A program made the translations under genes and the position numbers. Positions 1 to 9,255 of a DNA stretch of 64,000 nucleotides are shown piece after piece (the first letter of the stretch is position 1; each line of letters opens with the position of its first letter). This stretch comes from Bacteroidota bacterium (GTDB lineage Bacteria; Bacteroidota; Ignavibacteria; Palsa-1295). The notes below the pieces were generated by a model. That model made no database searches. It saw nothing but the letters and a program-made list of their open reading frames with translations, and was not told where the DNA came from. The stretch spans positions 1-64,000 of the forward strand of contig JAJPIQ010000015.1 in NCBI GenBank assembly GCA_021324685.1. The letters are read 5' to 3'.

Positions 1-1497
1 CTCTGGTGGGGGGATGAAAGCTGGCTGATGATCGAGTTTCGAACCCAGATGTTGCACGGCGTTTTTCAGCATCCGTATGCTTTGGCATCCAGCCTTTCGC
101 ATGGCAGTGGGATCGTACTTGGGAATATGTGGGTACCCGCGCTTTTCTACGGCCTTCCGGCTGTACTCATTTCGCCCGAATCGATGGATATTGTTCTCCT
201 GGGGCGGACCATCACGGCGCTTTTTGCTTTCACACTTCTCGTTGCGCTCTATGAAATTGCACGGCGCCTTACCGGGGACCGGCTGCTTGCGATCTTTAGT
301 GTGCTCCTGCTTGTGACTTCGCGATCGTTCCTTTTTACGAGCCACTCGGCTCGTTACGACGAGCTTTCTGCTCTTGCGATTCTTTCCGGAATGTATCTTT
401 TGCAAAGAATGCGATGGGTTCCTTCTTTGGCCAAAAGTCTCGCGCTCGGATTTCTGGCTATGGCGACGATGCTGATCACCGTCCATGTCACCTTCGCTTT
501 GTTCCTCGCGGCCTTTTTATGGAATATCTATCGCTCTAAAAGAGAATGGCCGAAGCACACCGGTCTTTTTTTAAGTGGTGCCCTCATTTTTCTCGTCGCA
601 CTTTCTTCTCTTTCCATCCTTTCTGGGCAGGCGACGCTATTCGGCACGTCGAGTAGTGCCGCCTTTTGGCTGAACGTTCACGATATCCCGGCGTTGCGAT
701 TTTATTCTCGTTCGGTTCAGGTCGCAAACATTGTGCAGCGATGGAAGACGTTCCTGGAATTTGGGAGTGGATATATTACTGTATCTGTGGCGGTGGTTCT
801 CTTATTCGTTGTGAAGGTCCTGCGAGATCGATCCCTGGCCCACATTGGGTTTACGGCCACTCTATTCATCGCCATATTTATTTCATGGCTGGAACTTGAA
901 AGCTCAGCTCCCACGAGCTATCTGATCTATATCCTGCCCGTCCTTTCCGTTGCATCGGTACTTATATTTCAGCGGGTCCTTTCAGAACCGTTCAGGATGA
1001 CCCTACTCAGCTTGCTGGCGATCGCACTAACCGTTCTGGCATTGAAAGAAATGCCTGGGCCGCACGGCAAAGGGTATCGTATCATGACGGATAATTATCA
1101 GGCGGTGGCGGCGGCCGTTTCTCAGGTCCACGATATCGAAGAATCGGCCGGCGACACTGCGAGGCCTCCGCTCGTGCTGGCATTCAATCCTGCCGTCCAT
1201 GAACTTCTTCGCGATAGCTCGGTCTCTCTTATGACGACCCACTTTATCGAGTTCCCAGAAATGCATCGAAGTATCGATTCGGTGTTGAAGAGGGAAGGCG
1301 TGAAATTCGTGCTGCTCTACGCAAGCGCGATCAAACCCGATTATATGCGCGAAGTAGCGCCCATTCAGGAAGCGCTCGCCCGCATAGGAACGCCGATCTG
1401 GGAACGCCCCGGCTATTTTACCGATATTGGCCGTTCGTATTTCGACAAACAAGTTGGAACGCCCGATACTATCCGCCTATATCAGATCCATGAGTGA
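1..1497 (+). CDS. GT-C-type integral membrane glycosyltransferase, 5' end cut by the window
   Basis: The reading frame is open from base 1, so the gene starts upstream; the first internal ATG is at 28. The visible protein begins with a WWGDESWLM stretch, the acidic first-loop motif expected of GT-C enzymes, and then shows about ten hydrophobic segments followed by a soluble C-terminal region of about 130 residues. It is a close paralogue of the next gene: GDESWLM, the 'FLF(T/S)SHSAR' stretch and the C-terminal 'MT(T/D)HFI.FP' stretch all line up. GT-C enzymes use polyprenyl-phosphate sugars on the periplasmic side of the inner membrane; donor and acceptor cannot be read from the sequence. It overlaps the next gene by 8 bases (ATGAGTGA), which suggests translational coupling. 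Confidence 0.8.
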   Translation, partial: LWWGDESWLMIEFRTQMLHGVFQHPYALASSLSHGSGIVLGNMWVPALFYGLPAVLISPESMDIVLLGRTITALFAFTLLVALYEIARRLTGDRLLAIFSVLLLVTSRSFLFTSHSARYDELSALAILSGMYLLQRMRWVPSLAKSLALGFLAMATMLITVHVTFALFLAAFLWNIYRSKREWPKHTGLFLSGALIFLVALSSLSILSGQATLFGTSSSAAFWLNVHDIPALRFYSRSVQVANIVQRWKTFLEFGSGYITVSVAVVLLFVVKVLRDRSLAHIGFTATLFIAIFISWLELESSAPTSYLIYILPVLSVASVLIFQRVLSEPFRMTLLSLLAIALTVLALKEMPGPHGKGYRIMTDNYQAVAAAVSQVHDIEESAGDTARPPLVLAFNPAVHELLRDSSVSLMTTHFIEFPEMHRSIDSVLKREGVKFVLLYASAIKPDYMREVAPIQEALARIGTPIWERPGYFTDIGRSYFDKQVGTPDTIRLYQIHE

Positions 1498-3067
1498 CCG
1501 GACGGAAAAAATCGTTGCTGTAACGTTGCTGGTTCTTACTGGGATTCTGCTCGCCCATGAAATGCGCTCTCTTTCGTTCTTTCCGGAACCGAACGGATTG
1601 CGATGGTTTGGCGACGAGTCCTGGCTGATGTCCGAAGCGCGCGAGCAAATGGCGACGGGAACCGTTCGTTATCCGCTTGCCATCGGTTCGACGCTCGAAT
1701 TCGGCAAGGGCCTCGTCCTGAGTATGACGTGGCTTTCGTCTGCGCTCTATGGCCTGCCTGTGCTGATCGCCGGATCCGATCCGATCACCGTTGGGAGGGT
1801 CGTCACGGCAGTACTTTCCGTCTTCGTTCTTTTTGCCCTTTTTGCGAGCGCTCGCTCACTGGGAGCGAGTCGCTGTATGGCGTTATTTTCTGTCTTTCTT
1901 TTCGTTTCGACGCGCGCTTTTCTCTTTTCCAGTCATTCCGCCCGGCCCGATATGCTGGCCGGTGGGATCGCTCTCGCATTCGTGGCGATACTCACGAAGT
2001 GGTCGTATGCCGAACGTGAACGGAGCGGGGTGTGGTGGACGGCTTATGGTGCGATCGTTATGTTCCTCGCCGTAAGTTCATCGATCCACTTGATAACCTT
2101 GTTATTTCCCGTGGCTCTTTTTTTTGCATGGCGCCTGGGAGCCTTTCGACGTGTGGGTTTCATGGCTGCCACGGTGTTGGGGGCAGGGGGAGTCCTTGCC
2201 GCTCTGATCCTGATCTACTATCTCACGACGGGAAACCTGCGGCTGTTCAGCGTTAGCTCGGGACCGGTCCAGTTCAATGATGTGCTGTCTTCGATTCCCA
2301 TCCTGCGACCGTTTTCGAGGTCCGTGCAACTCGCAAATCTTACGATCCGCGCGAAACAATTTGCGGCCGAGGCAGCTCCGCTCTTTCTTCTGCTCCTGAT
2401 CGTTCCATTTGTTTGGAAACGTAATCGATCGCATACCTTAACGGTTGCGATCGTCATTGTTTTTTTGAGCTGGTTTTTTTTGCAGGGAGCGGAGATCAAT
2501 TATCTGGCCCATGTCCTGCCCTTGTTATTTCTTGCACTTGCCATCGCGCTTACACGACTGTTATCGTACTCACGCTGGCTGTTGCTGCCGATCGTCGCGA
2601 TCGGCATTGCGTTCGGATTTACCGGGTGGCGTGATGCCGCTCGCGCCTGCAGCAATGCGTCGAACATCGATCGCTCGAATGCGAATGCCGTCGAATCCCT
2701 GAAAGCGGCGATTGCTGCGCGATGGCACTTCGCGCAAAAACCGTTGGTCCTTACCGAACCGCCGGTACTCGATCGGCTCGCGAACGACACTTCACTCCGC
2801 GTGATGACGGACCATTTCATCTCGTTTCCTTCTATTCCCGTATCGCTGGATACGTTTTTAATGCGGGAACACGTTAACTTTATCGTGCTCTATAATTCTC
2901 CATCGTACCCCAAAAATCGGCCCGTGAACGATCCGTTTTATCGGAATGTCCGGCGTTCCAGCACGCTCATTTCCGAAGCGATCGGAATAAGTGGCGACGT
3001 GGGCCGCGATTATTTCGACCGTTCCTATTTGCGCGATACATTGCTTTTGTTCGAGGTCTCGCCATGA
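1490..3067 (+). CDS. GT-C-type integral membrane glycosyltransferase, paralogue of the preceding gene
   Basis: About 525 residues starting at the ATG at 1490, which lies inside the stop region of the upstream gene. A longer in-frame start at 1427 exists, but it would extend far into the neighbour. The protein has an N-terminal membrane segment, then an extracytoplasmic loop with FGDESWLM (probable catalytic acidic residues, by analogy with GT-C families), many further hydrophobic segments, and a soluble C-terminal region ending near 'FIVLYNSPSYPKNRP'. Conserved stretches are shared with the gene ending at 1497, so the pair arose by tandem duplication. Its last bases overlap the next start by 4 (ATGA), pointing to one transcript. 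The sugar transferred is unknown. Confidence 0.8.
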   Translation: MSDRTEKIVAVTLLVLTGILLAHEMRSLSFFPEPNGLRWFGDESWLMSEAREQMATGTVRYPLAIGSTLEFGKGLVLSMTWLSSALYGLPVLIAGSDPITVGRVVTAVLSVFVLFALFASARSLGASRCMALFSVFLFVSTRAFLFSSHSARPDMLAGGIALAFVAILTKWSYAERERSGVWWTAYGAIVMFLAVSSSIHLITLLFPVALFFAWRLGAFRRVGFMAATVLGAGGVLAALILIYYLTTGNLRLFSVSSGPVQFNDVLSSIPILRPFSRSVQLANLTIRAKQFAAEAAPLFLLLLIVPFVWKRNRSHTLTVAIVIVFLSWFFLQGAEINYLAHVLPLLFLALAIALTRLLSYSRWLLLPIVAIGIAFGFTGWRDAARACSNASNIDRSNANAVESLKAAIAARWHFAQKPLVLTEPPVLDRLANDTSLRVMTDHFISFPSIPVSLDTFLMREHVNFIVLYNSPSYPKNRPVNDPFYRNVRRSSTLISEAIGISGDVGRDYFDRSYLRDTLLLFEVSP

Positions 3068-4605
3068 AAACGATTGGAGTCCTGGGGACATTGTGTGCCG
3101 TTGTTCTCTGGCCGTTTCGGCTCAGATTCCCATTCGACGATGTCTTTATCACATTCCGATATGCCGAGCACGTGGCCTCCGGCTATGGGCTTGTTTGGAA
3201 TATTGGCGGAATTCACACCGAAGGTTATACGAATTTTCTTTTCATTCTTCTCCTTGCCGTTGCTCGCTTTTTCACTTCGGACCTTCTCGCTTTTGCACAG
3301 GCGATCGGGCTCCTTTCCACGATCGCGACGGCAATCGTGCTCTACGCGATAGCACTGCGGCTGAACGCGAGCGAGCCACGGATGGGCCGACAGGCCGGCT
3401 TTCTTGCCGCGGTGTTGTATTGCGTGACTCCGCTCACCTGGATCAATGCCCTAAGCGGAATGGAGACGAGCTTCTTCGTTCTTCTTTGTGCGCTTGGGAT
3501 CTACTTTGCGACCGAGGAACGCTTATCTACAGCGTTCCTGGTTACGTTCCTTGCAACGCTTACGCGGCCCGAAGGAGCATTGCTCGCTTTTATTATTTTG
3601 GTGGCGGTCCGAACAAAAACCGCCGAGGTGTGGCCGGCGATTCGGTCGTTCGTGATCTGTTTCGCGATTCCACTCGCCTTGTACGCGGTTTGGAAGTATT
3701 TTTATTTCGGAACAGTGCTCCCGAATTCATTTTATGTCAAGGTCTTATCCGGTTCCCATGCCCGTCTGCCGGGTCTGCAATATGTTCGCCTGTTCTTCGC
3801 GAGCGCACTGGTCGTTATACTGTTGCCGTTCTGTATTCGCTCGTGGCGCGGTTCCTTCATCGTTCTTCCGATCGCCTGGGCTGGAGGGTTACTTGTTTTT
3901 TACCTCTTCGTTCTTCCTTTGGAGGGACTTTATGACCGCTTTTTGTGGCCTGCCTTTGCGGCCCTTACGGTCCCTGCCGCCGTTGGTGCCGTAAACTTCA
4001 TCCATCGCCGGACCTGGCGTCCATTCTGGATCCCTGCTTCGATCATTTTCCTGGTACAGGTACTCTATTCGTTTCTCACGCCACGCACCAAACAAGCGCT
4101 CGCGGCACATGAGGACTTGTGGGACGTTAATATGGACCGTGTCGTGCAGGAACTTAACATGCTGCCGCACCGGGATTCTGTTCGCTTTGCCTATGGCGAT
4201 GCCGGTTATGTGGTCTATAAGACGGGGATCTATCACATCGATCTGTTCGGACTCAATGACACGCGGATTGCCCATGCTCATTCGACCGGCGAACGTGCTG
4301 CCATCGTCGCAGAAGAACGGCCGGACCTGCTGTTGCTTCCCATCTATGGGGTCCGAAGGACCGGCCCGGACGGCATTCGCATCCGGGATACATGTGCCGA
4401 ATGGATCGAGGATGCCTACGGCCTCGCGAGATCGAAGCAGTTCGAGCCTGTCGCGACGATCGATGCATTCCCCTATACGCTGGCCTTCGTGGTGAACGTC
4501 AATAGCACCTATTATTGGGAATTAAAAAATTATCTCGAACGCCGTTTAAACAATCCATCCGGGAATCTACGGCCGATCCCCAATTTCTGCTATTTCACGC
4601 GATAA
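3064..4605 (+). CDS. GT-C glycosyltransferase, AftB-like (arabinofuranosyltransferase-type fold)
   Basis: A 513-residue multi-pass protein. Its first loop reads 'FDDVFITFRYAEHVASGYG', followed by 'EGYTNFLF'; this combination is typical of the AftB-like branch of GT-C enzymes, which add terminal sugars from decaprenyl/polyprenyl-phosphate donors in the periplasm. A C-terminal globular part carries 'YGDAGYVVYKTGIYHIDLFGLND'-type residues, also seen in that branch. The family link is recognition from motifs; arabinose specificity is not implied for this organism. The start overlaps the previous stop by 4 bases. The 3' end overlaps the convergent gene on the minus strand by 16 bases (4590-4605). 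Confidence 0.78.
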   Translation: MKTIGVLGTLCAVVLWPFRLRFPFDDVFITFRYAEHVASGYGLVWNIGGIHTEGYTNFLFILLLAVARFFTSDLLAFAQAIGLLSTIATAIVLYAIALRLNASEPRMGRQAGFLAAVLYCVTPLTWINALSGMETSFFVLLCALGIYFATEERLSTAFLVTFLATLTRPEGALLAFIILVAVRTKTAEVWPAIRSFVICFAIPLALYAVWKYFYFGTVLPNSFYVKVLSGSHARLPGLQYVRLFFASALVVILLPFCIRSWRGSFIVLPIAWAGGLLVFYLFVLPLEGLYDRFLWPAFAALTVPAAVGAVNFIHRRTWRPFWIPASIIFLVQVLYSFLTPRTKQALAAHEDLWDVNMDRVVQELNMLPHRDSVRFAYGDAGYVVYKTGIYHIDLFGLNDTRIAHAHSTGERAAIVAEERPDLLLLPIYGVRRTGPDGIRIRDTCAEWIEDAYGLARSKQFEPVATIDAFPYTLAFVVNVNSTYYWELKNYLERRLNNPSGNLRPIPNFCYFTR

Positions 4606-6080
4606 ATTTCATGCCCGGCGGTCCGAGCGGTTAGCCGGAATAACGAGGTATCGCTGCGAACGCTGGCATGTCCGCGCGGATCGTAGGGTGGCGTTCGGTA
4701 CACGGCCCACTGAATACCGAGCCGAATGAGATCGTCATGCAGGACCCGGGCCGTGGAATCGTGAACGTGCGGGAACATTTTTAAGTATTCCGGCAGACCG
4801 ACTTCCGCCCAGCCACCCGAAATTCGCGGTTGAGCGGATTGAAGATGGGGAAAGTAAAGATCGAAGTCGTCGGAATAAACGCGAATGGCATCCTGGGCCT
4901 TTTCGAGACCAAGGGCATGCTGAACGTCCGAATATTCATCAACGCGAGCGCCGGCGTGCGACGAAAAAACGATCGTTCCGACGATGGCCGTGGACCACAG
5001 CAGCATGGAAGATGCTTTGGCAACGCTAAGCGGAATGCGTATGCGCAATACTGAGAACAATTCTTCCACCAGGTAAAAAAGTGAAGTAACGATAATCGGG
5101 AGAACGACGATCATATTTCTTGGACTGCTCCCGGCGGCAGTGATTGCAATATACACGAGGGAAACCGCGGAAAGGAGAACAAGACGGTCAGGGACATTCC
5201 GTTTTACGACCCACAGTGTGAGGATCCCAAGCATCGGAACCGCATAGGGGACACTTTTCCATAGGCCGATCGCATAACAAGCGAAGAACTGGGCCGGATC
5301 TTTTGCAATGAGCGTCCACGCAGAAATATTCCCAATCATCGGGGGATTATTCCAGTCCATTCCATACATTGTTTTCCAGACATTGAACGCCTGCGCATTT
5401 TCAAAAAACCCATGGCCCGAAAAAAGCTGAACGGCTCCCTGTAGCACAACGAATGGAAGGAACCCCACACAAAAAGTGAAAAGCGGTTTCCAGCGTTGGA
5501 TTGAACGAAAGAACAAAAGAAAAACAACAAATGGGACGGCGAACGCCACGACATGCGTTCGAAAGAGATAGGCCAGTCCCATTAAAATTCCCATTTTGTG
5601 CAGCCCCTCGTTATTCGAATAGGATGTGAAGGCCCAGGCCATGAAGAGCAAGGCCAGAAAATCCGGGGTTTCGCTGAGCACAGCGCGAAGGACCTGTGGC
5701 GAAAATAGAATGAACGCCAGGGCAAGCACCGCGCCCGATTCTGTTACGCTCTTTCGTAAAAAACGATAAACAAAATAAGCCAGCCACGGCGCAAGTACGA
5801 TCTGCAGGAGCATCGCAGCACGGACCGGATCGTACATAAACGATAAGAGCCGCAAAAGGAACGGGTAACCGATCGGATAGAAACCGTTGTAAAAGGATTC
5901 GGGATTGTGGAGCGAAAGGTGCTCTGCCTGCCATCGCAAGGGGAACACATCGTTACTGAGCACGGCAAAATGCGACGCCCATGAAGCGGCGAGCAATACC
6001 ACGCCATAGAGGAATGGCGATACGGGACTGATGGCGAGATAGTGTTTTCGAGCGATGGGCATGAAACAATTACGACGCAA
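4590..6080 (-). CDS. GT-C-type membrane glycosyltransferase (ArnT/GT39-like)
   Basis: A 496-residue protein from the ATG at 6080; an internal ATG at 6062 (Met-Pro-Ile-Ala) is an equally plausible start and would avoid part of the overlap with the divergent gene. It has about eleven hydrophobic segments, with an extracytoplasmic loop after the first one containing 'SNDVFPLRWQAEHL' and 'YNGFYPIGYPFLLRLL', the usual layout of dolichyl/polyprenyl-phosphate sugar transferases. The C-terminal region is soluble. It is convergent with the AftB-like gene and divergent from the next one. No specific substrate can be assigned. Confidence 0.72.
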   Translation of the reverse strand: MRRNCFMPIARKHYLAISPVSPFLYGVVLLAASWASHFAVLSNDVFPLRWQAEHLSLHNPESFYNGFYPIGYPFLLRLLSFMYDPVRAAMLLQIVLAPWLAYFVYRFLRKSVTESGAVLALAFILFSPQVLRAVLSETPDFLALLFMAWAFTSYSNNEGLHKMGILMGLAYLFRTHVVAFAVPFVVFLLFFRSIQRWKPLFTFCVGFLPFVVLQGAVQLFSGHGFFENAQAFNVWKTMYGMDWNNPPMIGNISAWTLIAKDPAQFFACYAIGLWKSVPYAVPMLGILTLWVVKRNVPDRLVLLSAVSLVYIAITAAGSSPRNMIVVLPIIVTSLFYLVEELFSVLRIRIPLSVAKASSMLLWSTAIVGTIVFSSHAGARVDEYSDVQHALGLEKAQDAIRVYSDDFDLYFPHLQSAQPRISGGWAEVGLPEYLKMFPHVHDSTARVLHDDLIRLGIQWAVYRTPPYDPRGHASVRSDTSLFRLTARTAGHEIYRVK

Positions 6081-6102
6081 AGCTCATTTCATTAGTCCCC
6101 GA

Positions 6103-7797
6103 ATGTCCTTTACTCCTGTAACAGTTCTTCGCCGATCGTGGCCTCTTGCGCTTGCCTTTATCGTGGCGCTCGCAGCGCGTCTTTGGGCGCTTTCGGCCCA
6201 CTCCCTGCTGCTCGACGAGGCGTTCGTAGCCGTAGGGGCACGCGATATCCTTCGGAACCATACCCCGATCTGGGACGCGATTTCGAACGCCCCGTTCATT
6301 TGGGGGATCGGCCATTTGATCGGTCTTTCCGGCCTTAACGATCCGGCGCTGGTACGGCTTCCGGCTGCGGTGGTGGGAGCCTGTTCGGTCCTTGTTGTGT
6401 ACCGATTTGCGCGCCGCCTCATGGGTACTCCTTCTGCAACACTCGCCGCATTTCTTTATGCGGTACACCCATTTGCGGTCGCATTTAGCCGGATTTTGTT
6501 TGCCGACTCGTTCCAGGTTTTCTTCGAACTCGCCGGGTGTCTTGCGATCGATCGGTACATTCTTTCGACGAGACGGTATCGCCCGGGTCTGATCGCCATT
6601 GTGCTGCTCTGGGCCGCCGCCTTCCTGACGAAGTACAACGCCATCGTTCCCGGAGGTCTCTGGCTGTTGATGGGAATCGTTTCCAGGCGCTACCGGCTTG
6701 GTCCGGCGCTGGTCTGTGGCGTCCTCATGCTGGCAGCATCGGCAGGAACACTGTTATTGTGGCCGTGCGACGCTCCGGTCTGGCTTGCTGCGTTTTTGCA
6801 AAAGGGCGGGAGCTACGATATCCTGAACGCGGCCGCTTTTTTTTGGACAAAGGTTCACCTGGTGCTCTTTGGCATTACAGAAGCCGCGCTCGCCGGGGGA
6901 GTAGTCGCGATGGTACTATTGAACGGAGAACGAAAAAAAGAGATCGCGCACCTTGTGCTTTTCCTTGTTTTCTATCTTGTAGCCATTATCTTCTTAGGAC
7001 GTACGTTCGAGCGCTACCTGCTCATTACGGTTCCTTTTGCGTGCCTTCTTCTGGCGAAACTATGGGAAGTCATTCCCATCGTGAAAAGAGAACGAATAAG
7101 ATTATGGGAAATGGCGGGTACGGTGCTACTTGGCCTCACAACGATCGTGTTCGCGATCGGGATCGTTCGCTCATGGACAAACTATATTCGATATCTTGAA
7201 AATGATGTCGATCGCCCTGCACTGACGGCGGACGTCCTAAGGCTCGAAGGCGAGGGACATCGCGCGTTCTGGCTGGTGCCGGAACCGATCGAAGCGTATT
7301 ATCTCGGACTTTCGCAGCATTATTCACGTGCCACGCGTCCGCACCTCGACGGATGGCTTGGCGAGCAGAACTATTTCGAGTGGTCCGCCCTGCCATACAG
7401 TGAAGAATGGAGGGGCTATAATGTTCTTTCGGTGCGCAGCATGCTACGGCGCTGGGGGATTAAGAAAACGCTCTTTTCACCGGTCGCTTTTATCGACTCG
7501 GTTCATGCGATCGAACGCGGGTCCGTAAACGGGTTTAAAGTGCCTGTACAGGATTACCTCACGAGCGACTTTGTGAGGCCGGGCGATGCCCTTGTGATGC
7601 GCTGCGGCATGACCAATCTGGAAGGCGAGCCGATTTTAGAGGATGTTTCACATGAGAACGGGCCACCGCTTCTTCCTTCGCTCCCGCTCAAAGAATACAG
7701 CGTCTTCCGTGTCTATCGCCCGGCGGGCGTTTCCAGCAATGCCGATACAACGATCACCACTTTCGAAGCCGGAATGTGGGTCCTTGTTCGGAAATGA
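6103..7797 (+). CDS. GT39/PMT-2-type membrane glycosyltransferase
   Basis: About 564 residues from the ATG at 6103, chosen because the first membrane segment follows directly. In-frame ATGs at 6055 and 6061 would overlap the start region of the divergent gene. The first loop contains 'LLLDEAFVAVGA', the Asp-Glu motif characteristic of the PMT/ArnT superfamily, followed by 'RLPAAVVGACSVLVVYRFARRLMG', a very typical stretch of PMT-2 proteins. Around ten further hydrophobic segments precede a soluble C-terminal third. These enzymes transfer a sugar from a polyprenyl-phosphate carrier to lipid, protein or glycan in the periplasm. Five such enzymes in 8 kb suggest a shared glycan-decorating role (inference). 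Confidence 0.82.
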   Translation: MSFTPVTVLRRSWPLALAFIVALAARLWALSAHSLLLDEAFVAVGARDILRNHTPIWDAISNAPFIWGIGHLIGLSGLNDPALVRLPAAVVGACSVLVVYRFARRLMGTPSATLAAFLYAVHPFAVAFSRILFADSFQVFFELAGCLAIDRYILSTRRYRPGLIAIVLLWAAAFLTKYNAIVPGGLWLLMGIVSRRYRLGPALVCGVLMLAASAGTLLLWPCDAPVWLAAFLQKGGSYDILNAAAFFWTKVHLVLFGITEAALAGGVVAMVLLNGERKKEIAHLVLFLVFYLVAIIFLGRTFERYLLITVPFACLLLAKLWEVIPIVKRERIRLWEMAGTVLLGLTTIVFAIGIVRSWTNYIRYLENDVDRPALTADVLRLEGEGHRAFWLVPEPIEAYYLGLSQHYSRATRPHLDGWLGEQNYFEWSALPYSEEWRGYNVLSVRSMLRRWGIKKTLFSPVAFIDSVHAIERGSVNGFKVPVQDYLTSDFVRPGDALVMRCGMTNLEGEPILEDVSHENGPPLLPSLPLKEYSVFRVYRPAGVSSNADTTITTFEAGMWVLVRK

Positions 7798-7834
7798 AAG
7801 TTTGCGCTAAGAATTTTCTTTCAAAAAAGAAAAC

Positions 7835-9154
7835 TCATTTCAGGCTCTCTAACGCTCGACGCAGCCGGGGGAGCATGTCTTCGATATCCTGACTGGAGAC
7901 TGCGCCAATAGAAAGCCGGAACCAGCCGGTATTATCTTCCGAGCCGAAGGCCTGGAAAGGAACAATGGCCAGCCGCGCTTCTTCGAGCAGGTATTTTCGA
8001 ATATCCTCATTGGTCTCGAGAATTTTTCCCTTATGGGTCCTGCAGCCGGCGAGATCGAATTGCGCCGTGAGATAAATGGCTCCCATGGGGGAGATCGCAG
8101 CGGCTGGGAACCCCTCTTCGTGGAGGTCCTGAATTCCCTGATACAACAGATTGAGCCGTTCTTCGATGTTCGAAACCATCGTGGCGTGATAACCGTCGAT
8201 CGCATCGTCATCGAGCAGGAGCGCCGCGGTTGCGACTTGCTCCGCTCGCGGTGCCCAGGCGCCAATATGGCCCAAAATATTCGACATGCGGTGGGCAACG
8301 TCCGGCGCAGCGACGGCCCATCCTACGCGAACGCCGGTCGCGGCGAACGCCTTGCTGATCCCATCGACAAATATGGTATTCGGGGCAAGTTCGGGTCGGA
8401 GCGAGACCGGATTATGATGTACGGTATCGCCGAACGTGAGCATCCAATAGACCTGATCGTACATCATGAAAAGCGGGCGTTCGCCGGATCCGCGGCGGTC
8501 GTTTTCGTCGATAACGAGATCGCAAATTCCCTCGAGCGCTTCGCGGCTGAACGCCGTTCCGCTTGGATTGAGCGGCGAGCAGAGCGAAAGGAGTTTCGCA
8601 TCGCCCAGCGTGCCTCCCAGGACTTCACGGGTCGGAAGAAAGGCATCCTCGGCGCGGCAAATAACTCGTTCCCATGTCGCACGGCTCAAGTGGCAATAGT
8701 GATTGTTGTTCCAGGACGGAATCGGGTACACCACTTTGTCCCCTTCGTCTATCAAAACATTATAGGTGGCATAGATCGCAGGCCGAGCGCCGCTCGTAAT
8801 GATGAACGATTCGATCGGGTAATCGAGGCCGAGACGTCGTTCGTAAAAATTCTTGACTGCTTTTCGGAGCGAGAGCATTCCGTCGGACGGCGGGTAGTTC
8901 GTTTCGCCGGCATCGAGTGCAAGTTCGATCGACTTCCGAAGTTCGCGAGGAATAGGGAAGTACCTGGGGTCAAAGTCGCCAACGGTAAGATTGCAGATCG
9001 TATGACCTTCTGCGGTCATCGCTCGAATATCGGCGGCGATCTTCAGGATCTCGGAGCCCACCAGGCCCTGTGCCATGTGAGAAACTGCGGGTACGGACCG
9101 AATAGGAAATGCTGGCTTTGTTACAGTGTTGAGTTCTTCGACTTCGAGATTCAT
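7835..9154 (-). CDS. PLP-dependent aminotransferase, class I/II (aspartate aminotransferase-like)
   Basis: 439 residues from the ATG at 9154. A longer open frame to 9553 exists, but it runs through the neighbouring gene and encodes nothing recognisable. Fold-type I features are visible: 'LTVGDFDPRYFPIP' near the N-terminus, 'ITSGARPAIYATYNVL', the substrate/cofactor stretch 'SPLNPSGTAFS' (Asn196), 'YDQVY' (Asp233), the PLP-lysine in 'DGISKAFAATGVRVGW' (Lys268) and a C-terminal 'WFRLSIG' with the carboxylate-binding Arg. It lies 101 bases downstream of the amidase/ABC-transporter operon on the same strand, so it could be its last gene or a separate one. The amino donor and acceptor are not determinable. 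Confidence 0.88.
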   Translation of the reverse strand: MNLEVEELNTVTKPAFPIRSVPAVSHMAQGLVGSEILKIAADIRAMTAEGHTICNLTVGDFDPRYFPIPRELRKSIELALDAGETNYPPSDGMLSLRKAVKNFYERRLGLDYPIESFIITSGARPAIYATYNVLIDEGDKVVYPIPSWNNNHYCHLSRATWERVICRAEDAFLPTREVLGGTLGDAKLLSLCSPLNPSGTAFSREALEGICDLVIDENDRRGSGERPLFMMYDQVYWMLTFGDTVHHNPVSLRPELAPNTIFVDGISKAFAATGVRVGWAVAAPDVAHRMSNILGHIGAWAPRAEQVATAALLLDDDAIDGYHATMVSNIEERLNLLYQGIQDLHEEGFPAAAISPMGAIYLTAQFDLAGCRTHKGKILETNEDIRKYLLEEARLAIVPFQAFGSEDNTGWFRLSIGAVSSQDIEDMLPRLRRALESLK

Positions 9155-9255
9155 GATTACGTTCGCGGCCACGCTAATAATTTTTTCAGGCCAGTACAAA
9201 TATGATAAAAAGAATGGTGGCCGCCTTGAAATTCGGTTTTTCTGGGCCGTGAAAA

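Noticed and set aside
7811-7834. A/T-only hairpin (TTTTCTT/AAGAAAA) between the GT39-like gene and the aminotransferase as a terminator
   Set aside because: The 7-bp stem contains one G-C pair only and has no adjacent GC stem; too weak to call.
8033-9205. 390-codon plus-strand open frame opposite the aminotransferase
   Set aside because: Opposite-strand shadow; the product is Arg/Glu-rich with no recognisable motif while the other strand has a complete aminotransferase.
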